5,782 nucleotides of DNA, taken from positions 1-5,782 of the forward strand of contig NZVW01000167.1 in assembly GCA_002697475.1 (NCBI GenBank), written 5' to 3'. A model generated the notes under the pieces. That model worked only from the letters and a program-made list of their open reading frames with translations. It made no database searches and was not told where the DNA came from. The number at the start of each line of letters is the position of its first letter. Position 1 is the first letter of the stretch. The position numbers and the translations under genes were made by a program. This DNA comes from Aquimarina sp. (GTDB taxonomy: Bacteria; Bacteroidota; Bacteroidia; Flavobacteriales; Flavobacteriaceae). Shown piece after piece: positions 1-5,533 of this stretch.

Positions 1-831
1 AAATCGCTAAAGATTGAAACTTATGAAGGTGAGGACATTTGTCATAAAATCAACTGGCATTTACATCCTGAATATGAAATTGTTTTTATCAAAAATGGTA
101 AAGGAAAAATCTTAATCAACACCTATCATAGCTCTTATGAAGATGGTTTACTAATATTTCTAGGTCCTAACATACCACATATGCCTTTTGGCAATAGCGA
201 TTTTAAAGATAACGCAGAAGTAGTTATTCAATTTAAAAAAGAGTTTATTGAAGAACGTATGTCTTTGTTTCCAGAATTTCAATCCTTAAATTCATTTATG
301 AAGTCTATAGATAAAGGCATTATCTTTTCAAACGAAATCCATAGAAAACTCACCAAATCATTTCTTGATTTCAAATCTCAAAATAGTTTAGAAAAGCTAC
401 TGAATTTCATTCAAATACTCCATCAACTCTCGATTTCTACAAATCACATTAATCTCAATGGAAAAATAAAAAAACTACAGATCAAATCTCAAGCCCTTGA
501 TAGAATTTCTCTGGTATATGAATATGTAAACAATCACTATCATACTCCCATTAAATCAGAGACCATTGCAAATCAATTAGGACTAACACCTAACTCATTT
601 TCCAGGCTGTTTAAACTGTCCACAAACAGAGGGTTTATTGATTTTTTAAATGAATTCAGAATTCATAAAGCCATGGAACTTCTTGAAAATGATCATTTAC
701 AAATTGCAGAAATCATGTATAAATGTGGTTATAATGACCCTTCTTATTTCACTAAACAATTTAAAAGATATAGCAGTATATCGCCTTCAAAATATAGAGC
801 ACAATTATTAGAAAAAAAGTCTAAGCTTTAG
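1..831 (+). CDS. AraC-family transcriptional regulator, 5' end missing
   Basis: The reading frame is open from the first base, so the true start lies left of the window; the ATG at 181 is internal. The visible 276 residues have the two-part AraC layout. Residues about 14-60 form a cupin-like sensor domain (HKINWHLHPEYEIVFIKNGK, then a GPNIPH turn). After a less conserved linker, residues about 165-270 form the paired helix-turn-helix DNA-binding domain. The first helix-turn-helix is around 187-208 (SETIANQLGLTPNSFSRLFK). The second is around 235-257, containing IAEIMYKCGYNDPSYFTKQF, followed by the family's closing SPSKYR motif. It should be a cytoplasmic one-component activator or repressor that responds to a small ligand. 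The ligand and targets cannot be read from the sequence. It converges on kynureninase, overlapping it by 11 bp; whether it controls that gene is unknown. Confidence 0.93.
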   Translation, partial: KSLKIETYEGEDICHKINWHLHPEYEIVFIKNGKGKILINTYHSSYEDGLLIFLGPNIPHMPFGNSDFKDNAEVVIQFKKEFIEERMSLFPEFQSLNSFMKSIDKGIIFSNEIHRKLTKSFLDFKSQNSLEKLLNFIQILHQLSISTNHINLNGKIKKLQIKSQALDRISLVYEYVNNHYHTPIKSETIANQLGLTPNSFSRLFKLSTNRGFIDFLNEFRIHKAMELLENDHLQIAEIMYKCGYNDPSYFTKQFKRYSSISPSKYRAQLLEKKSKL

Positions 832-2101
832 ATAGAATCCCTTGTTTAAGTATTTGCCCAAAATTAAACATATCTTCAAAAGAGCAGTAAAATGGAGCTG
901 GTGCCAGTCTAATTACATTTGGTTCTCTCCAGTCAGTAATGACACCATTTTTCATTAAATATTCAAATAATGATCTGCCTTCTCCATGTAAAAAAACGGA
1001 TAACTGAGTCCCTCTTTCTTCTTGATTAGAAGGTGTAATGATTTCAAAAGTACTATCTACTTCCTTGTCAATTTCATGCAGCACAAATTCCAGATACGCT
1101 ACAATTAAATTTCTCTTTGCGATTAAAGCTTCCATGCCCACTTCCTGAAACAATTGTAAGGAGGCCAGATATGGAGCCAGTGCCAGTACAGGTGCATTAC
1201 TAAGTTGCCACGCGTCTGCATCAGGCATAGGTTCAAACTCCGGTTTCATCAAAAAACGATCATCTTTATTCGTTCCCCACCAGCCTTCAAACCTTGGAAT
1301 ATCCTTTAATCCATGAAATCTTTCATGAATAAAACATCCGGACGCATTACCCGGTCCTGAATTCATATATTTATAACTACACCATGCAGCAAAATCTACG
1401 TTCCAGTCGTGTAAATCTAATTTAATATTACCTGCGGCATGGGCAAGATCCCAACCTACATATGCCCCTATATCATGACCTGCCTCAGTTATGGCTTTCA
1501 TATCAAAGACCTGTCCATTATAATAGTTTACACCTCCAATTAAAATCAGCGCACATTCATCGCCTACCTCTTCTATGGTTTTTAGAATATCTTCTTTTCT
1601 AAAATGATGCTCCCCTTCTCTTTTCTTTAGTTCTACGATAGCATCATTGGGGTCGTATCCATGAAACCTAACCTGACTTTTGATCATGTACTGATCACTT
1701 GGAAAAGCCTTCTCCTCACAAATAATCTTAAATCTCTTACCGTGGGGTCTGTAAAAAGTTACCATCAACAAATGAAGATTAACGGTCAACGTATTCATTA
1801 CAGTAACTTCAGAAGGTTTTGCGCCTACAATTTTTGCTAAAGGTTCAGCAAGTCTTTCGTGGTAATCCCACCAAGGTTTTTCTGCATAAAAATGCCCTTC
1901 TACAGCAAGCTCAGCCCAATCTTTCATAATATCATTTACATAATCAGCAGCATTTTTAGGCTGTAATCCAAGGGAGTTACCTGTAAAATAGATAACCTCT
2001 TTACTATTGACCTTAGGAAAAATGAATTTATCTCTATATGCGTTTAGCTTATCTTCTTTATCAAGTTTCTGAGCAAAATCCAGCGTATTTTCAAAATTCA
2101 T
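821..2101 (-). CDS. kynU: Kynureninase (L-kynurenine hydrolase, PLP enzyme)
   Basis: This cytoplasmic fold-type I pyridoxal-phosphate enzyme cleaves L-kynurenine or 3-hydroxykynurenine to anthranilate or 3-hydroxyanthranilate plus alanine, in tryptophan breakdown or de novo NAD synthesis. Numbered from the chosen ATG (426 residues, normal family length), it shows the N-terminal FTGNSLGLQPK motif (39-49). The GWDLAHAAGN segment (216-225) carries the cofactor-binding Asp218. The SYKYMNSGPG motif (242-251) carries Lys244, the expected Schiff-base lysine. DWREPNVIRLAPAPFY (391-406) lies near the C-terminus. A TTG codon six codons upstream (2117-2119) could extend the frame. I prefer the ATG because that TTG is the end of a perfect TAnnTTTG -7 box and so lies upstream of the likely transcript start. 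The stop codon lies inside the 3' end of the convergent AraC gene. No other kynurenine-pathway gene is visible here. Confidence 0.95.
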   Translation of the reverse strand: MNFENTLDFAQKLDKEDKLNAYRDKFIFPKVNSKEVIYFTGNSLGLQPKNAADYVNDIMKDWAELAVEGHFYAEKPWWDYHERLAEPLAKIVGAKPSEVTVMNTLTVNLHLLMVTFYRPHGKRFKIICEEKAFPSDQYMIKSQVRFHGYDPNDAIVELKKREGEHHFRKEDILKTIEEVGDECALILIGGVNYYNGQVFDMKAITEAGHDIGAYVGWDLAHAAGNIKLDLHDWNVDFAAWCSYKYMNSGPGNASGCFIHERFHGLKDIPRFEGWWGTNKDDRFLMKPEFEPMPDADAWQLSNAPVLALAPYLASLQLFQEVGMEALIAKRNLIVAYLEFVLHEIDKEVDSTFEIITPSNQEERGTQLSVFLHGEGRSLFEYLMKNGVITDWREPNVIRLAPAPFYCSFEDMFNFGQILKQGILSKA

Positions 2102-2116
2102 AATGTTAGTTTTTGC

Positions 2117-2124
2117 CAAAAATA
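2117..2124 (-). promoter_or_regulatory. kynU promoter, Bacteroidota -7 box
   Basis: On the minus strand this reads TATTTTTG, an exact match to the Bacteroidota primary sigma factor -7 consensus TAnnTTTG. No TTG occurs at the expected -33 position; the nearest trinucleotide is TTA at 2146-2148, leaving a 21-base spacer. Transcription would begin near 2112, giving a leader of only about 11 bases before the ATG at 2101. The leader is A-rich, as is usual for genes without a Shine-Dalgarno sequence. A 10-bp palindrome (2128-2137) stands just upstream. Confidence 0.5.
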
Positions 2125-2127
2125 AAG

Positions 2128-2137
2128 ATTACGTAAT
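2128..2137. repeat. Perfect palindrome ATTACGTAAT beside the kynU -7 box, with a repeated half-site
   Basis: The ten bases ATTACGTAAT equal their own reverse complement and lie three bases upstream of the kynU -7 box, inside the region RNA polymerase would cover. The same seven-base word ATTACGT recurs at 2166-2172, 38 bases away. A regulator-binding site is a reasonable inference; an AT-rich chance palindrome is the alternative. Confidence 0.35.
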
Positions 2138-2269
2138 TGATTCTATAATCTAATGTTGAATTTTTATTACGTTAAATTAATGTCAAAATTGATTTTTAAA
2201 GGTAACAAAAATTGACTAGCGAATACATATAATAAAGACAGAGATCCTGAATGTCTTTAATCTATCAGG

Positions 2270-2284
2270 TATAATTCTTAAAAC
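2270..2284 (+). repeat. 15-bp direct repeat, left copy (upstream of the peptide gene)
   Basis: TATAATTCTTAAAAC occurs here, ending nine bases before the peptide start codon. An identical copy lies at 2452-2466, five bases after the stop codon. It includes TAATTCTT, a 6-of-8 match to TAnnTTTG at a spacing from the ATG like that seen for neighbouring genes. It may therefore be part of the peptide promoter, although no -33 TTG is present. Confidence 0.6.
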
Positions 2285-2293
2285 CTAAAAAAA

Positions 2294-2446
2294 ATGCAAG
2301 ATTTCAAAAAAGTTAAAAATGCAAAGCCAATTTCAAAAAGTAGCCAAAAATTCATTGTTGGTGGTAATTCGGCTACGTGTAACTGCCCAGGGCAGTGTAT
2401 AGAAATAGATTTTTTAACAGGTAATTGTCATTGTGTGCCATGTTAA
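2294..2446 (+). CDS. Double-glycine-leader, six-cysteine peptide: candidate bacteriocin/RiPP precursor
   Basis: This 50-residue gene is short and easily missed. The leader (1-24) is rich in lysine and ends ISKSSQKFIVGG. That fits the pattern L/I-S/N-K-x-(E)-Q-K-x-I-x-G-G of Bacteroidota bacteriocin-type or natural-product precursor peptides, which are typically cleaved after GG by a C39-peptidase ABC exporter. The predicted core (25-50) starts NSATCNCPGQC and ends GNCHCVPC. Its six cysteines (29, 31, 35, 45, 47, 50) form CxCx3C and CxCx2C clusters around a nine-residue middle, IEIDFLTGN. The core has only three Ser/Thr (26, 28, 42), so multiple lanthionine rings look unlikely. Three disulfides, sactipeptide-type thioethers, or metal binding are alternatives. 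The leader before the ATG is A-rich (CCTAAAAAAA), and a strong terminator follows 22 bases after the stop. No modification enzyme, exporter or immunity gene is visible nearby. Coding status is supported by the leader motif, Cys pattern and terminator. Function is inferred. Confidence 0.82.
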   Translation: MQDFKKVKNAKPISKSSQKFIVGGNSATCNCPGQCIEIDFLTGNCHCVPC

Positions 2447-2451
2447 AATAA

Positions 2452-2466
2452 TATAATTCTTAAAAC
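2452..2466 (+). repeat. 15-bp direct repeat, right copy (downstream of the peptide gene)
   Basis: This is an exact second copy of the 15 bases found just before the peptide gene, 182 bp further on, between the stop codon and the terminator. A simple reading is that it is the upstream region of a lost second precursor copy, since such peptides often occur as tandem paralogues. A chance AT-rich match is possible but less likely at this length and position. Confidence 0.6.
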
Positions 2467-2468
2467 TT

Positions 2469-2501
2469 ACCCTAATCATAAAAGATTAGGGTTTTGTTTT
2501 T
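2469..2501 (+). terminator. Intrinsic terminator of the peptide gene
   Basis: A 9-bp perfect stem (ACCCTAATC at 2469-2477 with GATTAGGGT at 2484-2492) closes a six-base loop and is followed by TTTTGTTTTT. It is a strong Rho-independent terminator for plus-strand transcription. It indicates that the short upstream gene is a transcription unit of its own. Confidence 0.88.
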
Positions 2502-2523
2502 AAGTATTCTCAGTTTAGCTTTG
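2494..2523 (+). promoter_or_regulatory. Promoter of the O-methyltransferase gene (Bacteroidota TTG-N19-TAnnTTTG)
   Basis: TTG at 2494-2496 and TAGCTTTG at 2516-2523 are separated by 19 bases, an exact match to the Bacteroidota -33/-7 promoter. Transcription would start near 2528, leaving a leader of about nine bases that is mostly A before the ATG at 2537. The -33 element lies inside the T-tract of the preceding terminator. Confidence 0.7.
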
Positions 2524-2536
2524 CAAAAAAAATCAA

Positions 2537-3178
2537 ATGCATTTTATTCCTGATGATCTCGATAGCTATATAGTAGCGCACTCTGAAAAAGAGCCTGAAT
2601 TACTACAACAACTTACCAGAGAAACACACCAGAAAATTCTTCAACCAAGAATGCTCAGTGGGGCATATCAAGGTAGAGTTTTAAGTATGATTTCTAAGTT
2701 AGTAAACCCAACTACCATATTAGAGATTGGTACTTACACCGGTTATTCGGCCTTGTGTTTGGCAGAAGGACTAAAACCCGAAGGAAAACTGCATACTATT
2801 GATATTAATGAAGAGCTTGAAAGCTTCCAAAAGAAATATTTCGATAAATCCATATTCAAAAACCAAATCATACAGCATATAGGAAATGCTTTGAATATTA
2901 TTCCAAATTTAGATTTGAAGTTTGATCTTATCTTTATTGATGCTGATAAACCAAATTATCCAGCGTATTTTGATTTAATAATCCACAAGCTAAATCCTGG
3001 AGGTATTATTCTTTCTGATAATGTTTTGTGGAGTGGCAAAGTTATAGAAAAGGTACAAGAAGACGATATTTCAACTCAAGCTTTATTAGAATACAACAAA
3101 ATGTTAGTTAATGATGAAAGAATTGAAACTGTTCTTTTGCCCATCCGAGATGGTCTAACCATTAGCCGTTTAAAATAA
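2537..3178 (+). CDS. Class I SAM-dependent O-methyltransferase, cation-dependent catechol/caffeoyl-CoA type
   Basis: This 213-residue protein has the usual length and layout of the O-methyltransferase family 3 (CCoAOMT/COMT-like) enzymes. These move a methyl group from S-adenosylmethionine to a hydroxyl of a catechol-like substrate using a divalent metal. Motif I, LEIGTYTGYS (62-71), binds SAM, and TIDI (87-90) carries the acidic ribose-contacting residue. FIDADK (133-138) supplies metal ligand Asp135 and the likely catalytic Lys138. SDNVLW (160-165) supplies Asp161 and Asn162. No signal peptide is seen, so it should be cytoplasmic. The true substrate is unknown. It follows the cysteine-rich peptide gene by 90 bases but has its own promoter beyond a terminator, so co-transcription is not expected. 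The ATG is supported by the promoter spacing and the A-rich leader. Confidence 0.92.
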   Translation: MHFIPDDLDSYIVAHSEKEPELLQQLTRETHQKILQPRMLSGAYQGRVLSMISKLVNPTTILEIGTYTGYSALCLAEGLKPEGKLHTIDINEELESFQKKYFDKSIFKNQIIQHIGNALNIIPNLDLKFDLIFIDADKPNYPAYFDLIIHKLNPGGIILSDNVLWSGKVIEKVQEDDISTQALLEYNKMLVNDERIETVLLPIRDGLTISRLK

Positions 3179-3212
3179 AAAGAGATGAGTTCTTAAAATA
3201 CTCACCTCTTTT
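3178..3212. terminator. Bidirectional intrinsic terminator between convergent genes
   Basis: The arms AAAAGAGATGAGT (3178-3190) and ACTCACCTCTTTT (3200-3212) pair over 13 positions with one A-C mismatch and a nine-base loop. The A-run on the left and T-run on the right make it readable as a terminator from both directions. It serves the O-methyltransferase on + and the S8 protease on -, whose stop codon is about 30 bases away. Confidence 0.82.
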
Positions 3213-3244
3213 CAACACTGTAACTACAATTTCTACGCTAATTC

Positions 3245-4741
3245 TTACTGAACTGCCTTTAGTGCATTAATATTACCATATCCGAAATTACCGTTTCTAT
3301 TAGGATAAAATTCACCGGATCTTTTTAGTTTATCTAATACCTGATCTCTGGACATTGATGGATTTCTGGCCCAAACAAGAGCAGCTATACCTGCAGTCAT
3401 TGCTGTAGCGACAGACGATCCACTAACATAATCTCTGACTCCCGTGTTAAACCCTATTACAGGAACATTACGGTTAGCATCACCAGCTCTTTGCATAACA
3501 ATAGTAAAATCAATTTTACTACCATCATGACAGATATTACATCTGTTATAACCATTGTCTTTTATACCGGTAACTGCAACAGTTTCGCTCATACTTGCAG
3601 GAAATATAACCCCATACCAATTCGTAAATGTTGTTGAAGTACCACCAGCAGCTATTAACATTTTACCTTTGCTATATGCGTATCTAACCGCATCTTTCAC
3701 GTTTCCAATTGACCAAGGATAACCTATTGACATAGAGATTATTTTGACATCTCCTCTATTACCTAAGGCTTTAAGAGCATTGCTTACACCCTTTCTTTCA
3801 TGGTAATCATCCAGAACTACATCGGCAGTTCCGCGATAAGCTACGAGATTACAGTTATAAGCTACACCAACAGGCATAAAGTCATTATTTCTTGGAGCTG
3901 CAATGGCTCCTGCCATAGAAGTACCATGACCGCATCTGTCGTTAGGTCCATCTACATTATTTGACCACCACCACGGAGAGTCTATGTATGTTCCATAGCG
4001 TTGCACGGATCTTCCACTGGAAAACCCATCATTAAATCCATTACCTAATAGATTTTGACTAGAGGATATTCCTGTATCTATTAAACCTACAGTAATTCCA
4101 GCGCCGGTACTATAGTTCCAGGCATCTGTTATTTTATGAATATCAAAATTCCAAGGTAACCAGGAGTTAGGACTAATAACTCGATAATCATTACTGTTTA
4201 CATTTTCACCATCCTCACCACAACCCAATTTTCCTTTTTGATCTTCAGCTGGTTGCAAATACAAATTGTAACCTATAGGATCAAGATATCTAACCTTCTC
4301 GGTCTTTTGTAAGGCTATTATTGTTTTAAGACTGGTAACCTTGGCGTCTACCACATTTAATATCTCATCATCAGACACGACGGTTCCTTCTTTATCAGTA
4401 TTTTCAGACGCAGTGATAACAGAAAATATATTTTCCTTTGCACTAAGTAATTCCGGAGTCTTTTCTAAAGAAAAACTTTCTCCATCTTCACCATATCCAA
4501 TACTCAATACTTCGCCACCATGAACAGTGGCACTCCATAAGACATTTGCAGGAGCCTGGGTCCAGTTAACATCTCCGTCTCTTTTTAATTCGTTTTCTAT
4601 AAATTTATTTACTTCTTCTACTGAAAGTAATTTTTGATTTAAACTTTCATTAGCATTTTCATCGATAAGATCTTCAGGATTTTCTCTGGAACAGGAATAC
4701 ATAACTATAAGCCCCAGCATAAGGAGTGTAATCTTTTTCAT
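3245..4741 (-). CDS. Predicted lipoprotein S8 (subtilisin-like) serine protease
   Basis: The 498-residue protein begins with a lipoprotein-type signal (KK, then the hydrophobic stretch ITLLMLGLIVMYSC) with Cys17 as the predicted lipidation site. The lipobox MYSC is not the textbook form. Residues about 25-165 form an acidic propeptide-like region that I cannot assign to a named family. The subtilase domain runs from about 200 to the end. It contains the catalytic Asp222 in GLIDTGI, His272 in CGHGTSMAGAIAAP, and Ser443 in SGSSVATA. Two departures from consensus stand out. The oxyanion-hole motif AAGN reads AAGG, so Gly367 replaces the usual Asn. The usual Pro after the catalytic Ser motif (GTSxATP) is Ala447. 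Six cysteines are present: 17, 174, 270, 297, 401 and 404. It probably acts at the cell envelope as a protein-degrading or processing enzyme; its substrate is unknown. It stands alone on its strand. Confidence 0.93.
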   Translation of the reverse strand: MKKITLLMLGLIVMYSCSRENPEDLIDENANESLNQKLLSVEEVNKFIENELKRDGDVNWTQAPANVLWSATVHGGEVLSIGYGEDGESFSLEKTPELLSAKENIFSVITASENTDKEGTVVSDDEILNVVDAKVTSLKTIIALQKTEKVRYLDPIGYNLYLQPAEDQKGKLGCGEDGENVNSNDYRVISPNSWLPWNFDIHKITDAWNYSTGAGITVGLIDTGISSSQNLLGNGFNDGFSSGRSVQRYGTYIDSPWWWSNNVDGPNDRCGHGTSMAGAIAAPRNNDFMPVGVAYNCNLVAYRGTADVVLDDYHERKGVSNALKALGNRGDVKIISMSIGYPWSIGNVKDAVRYAYSKGKMLIAAGGTSTTFTNWYGVIFPASMSETVAVTGIKDNGYNRCNICHDGSKIDFTIVMQRAGDANRNVPVIGFNTGVRDYVSGSSVATAMTAGIAALVWARNPSMSRDQVLDKLKRSGEFYPNRNGNFGYGNINALKAVQ

Positions 4742-5082
4742 TTTAGTACAAGTTAAGAGTTTGTGTGTTAATAGTTGAGATTAACAAATTCTCAAAAACA
4801 AAAAGAATTTGTTAATTATATAATTTCAGTACTAATATATTAAAAACTACTCAATTATTCTAATGTTTTTTTGTCATATTCTCATAAAAAACATCATTAC
4901 TATGCTTGCATAGCACCAAAACAAGTCGTAAAAACCACCGAAAACACTAGTAAAATTAATGGTTTTACGGATTTCTTAAAATAAGATTAAATTAATTGAA
5001 AAATCTGAAATTTTGAGGATATTTCAATTTCAAATAAGGAATTAGAATAGGAAAAAAATAATATGAGAATACTTATGAAGAA
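4742..5082. other. 341-base intergenic region upstream of the S8 protease
   Basis: I find no convincing gene here on either strand; open frames start with ATG but stop within about 17 codons. On the minus strand TAACTTG (4749-4755) is a near match to the -7 box, seven bases before the protease ATG, but no TTG lies at the right distance. The region holds a 13-bp inverted repeat (4780-4816), the palindrome CTATGC-TT-GCATAG (4900-4913), and an imperfect hairpin pairing 4927-4936 with 4961-4969. No clear terminator follows tatA. A regulatory leader for the protease, or an unrecognised small RNA, would fit the space. Confidence 0.6.
4780..4816. repeat. 13-bp perfect inverted repeat in the protease upstream region
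   Basis: The arm ATTAACAAATTCT (4780-4792) and its exact complement AGAATTTGTTAAT (4804-4816) flank an 11-base, A-rich loop. The structure starts 38 bases upstream of the protease ATG. No T-run follows the stem in either direction, so it does not look like a terminator. An operator or an RNA hairpin in the leader is more likely. Confidence 0.6.
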
Positions 5083-5379
5083 CTAGAACTTTCTTTTAAC
5101 AGGACCCGTGATTTCATTTATGTCCTCTTTTACTTTGTCGATCTCCTTTTTAACATCAGAAGTTAAACTATCGCTAATCTGCTTTGTATCGATACCATTC
5201 TTTTCTGCACTCTTAGTGATCTCCGTTTTAATGTCATTAGTAGCATCCTTAATAACACGCATACCCTTTCCTAACCCTCTGGCTATTTCAGGGATTTTAT
5301 CAGCACCAAAAACCATAACCAATATAAACACTATAAAGGCTATCTCTGCTCCACTTATAAATAAAGGTAATGTCATCAT
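5083..5379 (-). CDS. tatA: Sec-independent translocase subunit TatA/TatE
   Basis: This is a component of the twin-arginine translocation system, which moves folded proteins across the inner membrane; TatA subunits assemble into the pore or membrane-weakening ring. The 98-residue protein has the standard build: a short N-terminus, one membrane segment (about residues 11-24), and the conserved hinge FGADKIPEIARGLGKG (24-39). An amphipathic helix and a charged, lysine- and glutamate-rich cytoplasmic tail follow. The polar Glu12 at the start of the membrane helix and the Phe-Gly at 24-25 are family hallmarks. Two ATG codons begin the frame (5379 and 5376), and either may be used. No tatC is visible. 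A perfect -7 box precedes the start, and a terminator separates it from the upstream peptidase gene, so it is probably transcribed singly. Confidence 0.93.
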   Translation of the reverse strand: MMTLPLFISGAEIAFIVFILVMVFGADKIPEIARGLGKGMRVIKDATNDIKTEITKSAEKNGIDTKQISDSLTSDVKKEIDKVKEDINEITGPVKRKF

Positions 5380-5386
5380 AACGATG

Positions 5387-5394
5387 CAAATATA
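5387..5394 (-). promoter_or_regulatory. tatA promoter, Bacteroidota -7 box
   Basis: The minus strand reads TATATTTG, an exact TAnnTTTG match, seven bases before the first tatA ATG and ten before the second. No TTG is present at the expected -33 spacing. A start near 5382 would make the transcript almost leaderless, which slightly favours the second ATG. Confidence 0.5.
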
Positions 5395-5473
5395 GCTAAT
5401 TCATAAATTCTTTTACTAGTTTTAATAGTTAGATCATTTATAAAATCTTGTTTCTGTTTTTTATAGGTAGCAT

Positions 5474-5508
5474 AAAAAAACCACCCTGATTAAAACATCA
5501 GGATGGTT
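5474..5508 (-). terminator. Intrinsic terminator of the M1-type peptidase gene
   Basis: On the minus strand a 12-bp stem with one G-T pair (plus-strand arms at 5479-5490 and 5497-5508) closes a six-base loop and is followed by a run of seven T. It lies 25 bases after the stop codon of the right-hand gene and should end that transcript before tatA. Confidence 0.9.
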
Positions 5509-5533
5509 AATATTTATGATAAAAATAAAATGA

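Noticed and set aside
2212..2233. TTGACT followed by TATAAT as a sigma-70-like promoter for the peptide gene
   Set aside because: The spacer is only 10 bases, far from the roughly 17 needed, and the organism appears to use the Bacteroidota TTG/TAnnTTTG promoter type.
4341..4523. A 60-codon open frame on the plus strand
   Set aside because: It lies wholly inside the S8 protease gene on the opposite strand, has low-complexity Ser/Thr-rich content and no recognisable motif or start context.
3245..4741. The S8 protease as the leader peptidase of the cysteine-rich peptide
   Set aside because: Some lanthipeptide systems use subtilases, but this one is a predicted envelope lipoprotein on the opposite strand, beyond a terminator. 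GG leaders are normally cut by C39 peptidases.
4863..4913. A 16-codon plus-strand open frame in the gap between the protease and tatA
   Set aside because: It has no leader motif, no A-rich or promoter context, and a length expected by chance in AT-rich DNA.
4990..5035. Repeated TTGAAA-type words and a short GAAAT/ATTTC pairing downstream of tatA, considered as its terminator
   Set aside because: The stem is only five to six A-T-rich pairs with no clean T-run at its end, so it is not a credible terminator.
5108..5395. A 95-codon open frame on the plus strand
   Set aside because: It is the antisense shadow of tatA; its hydrophobic look comes from complementing charged codons and from the membrane helix region.
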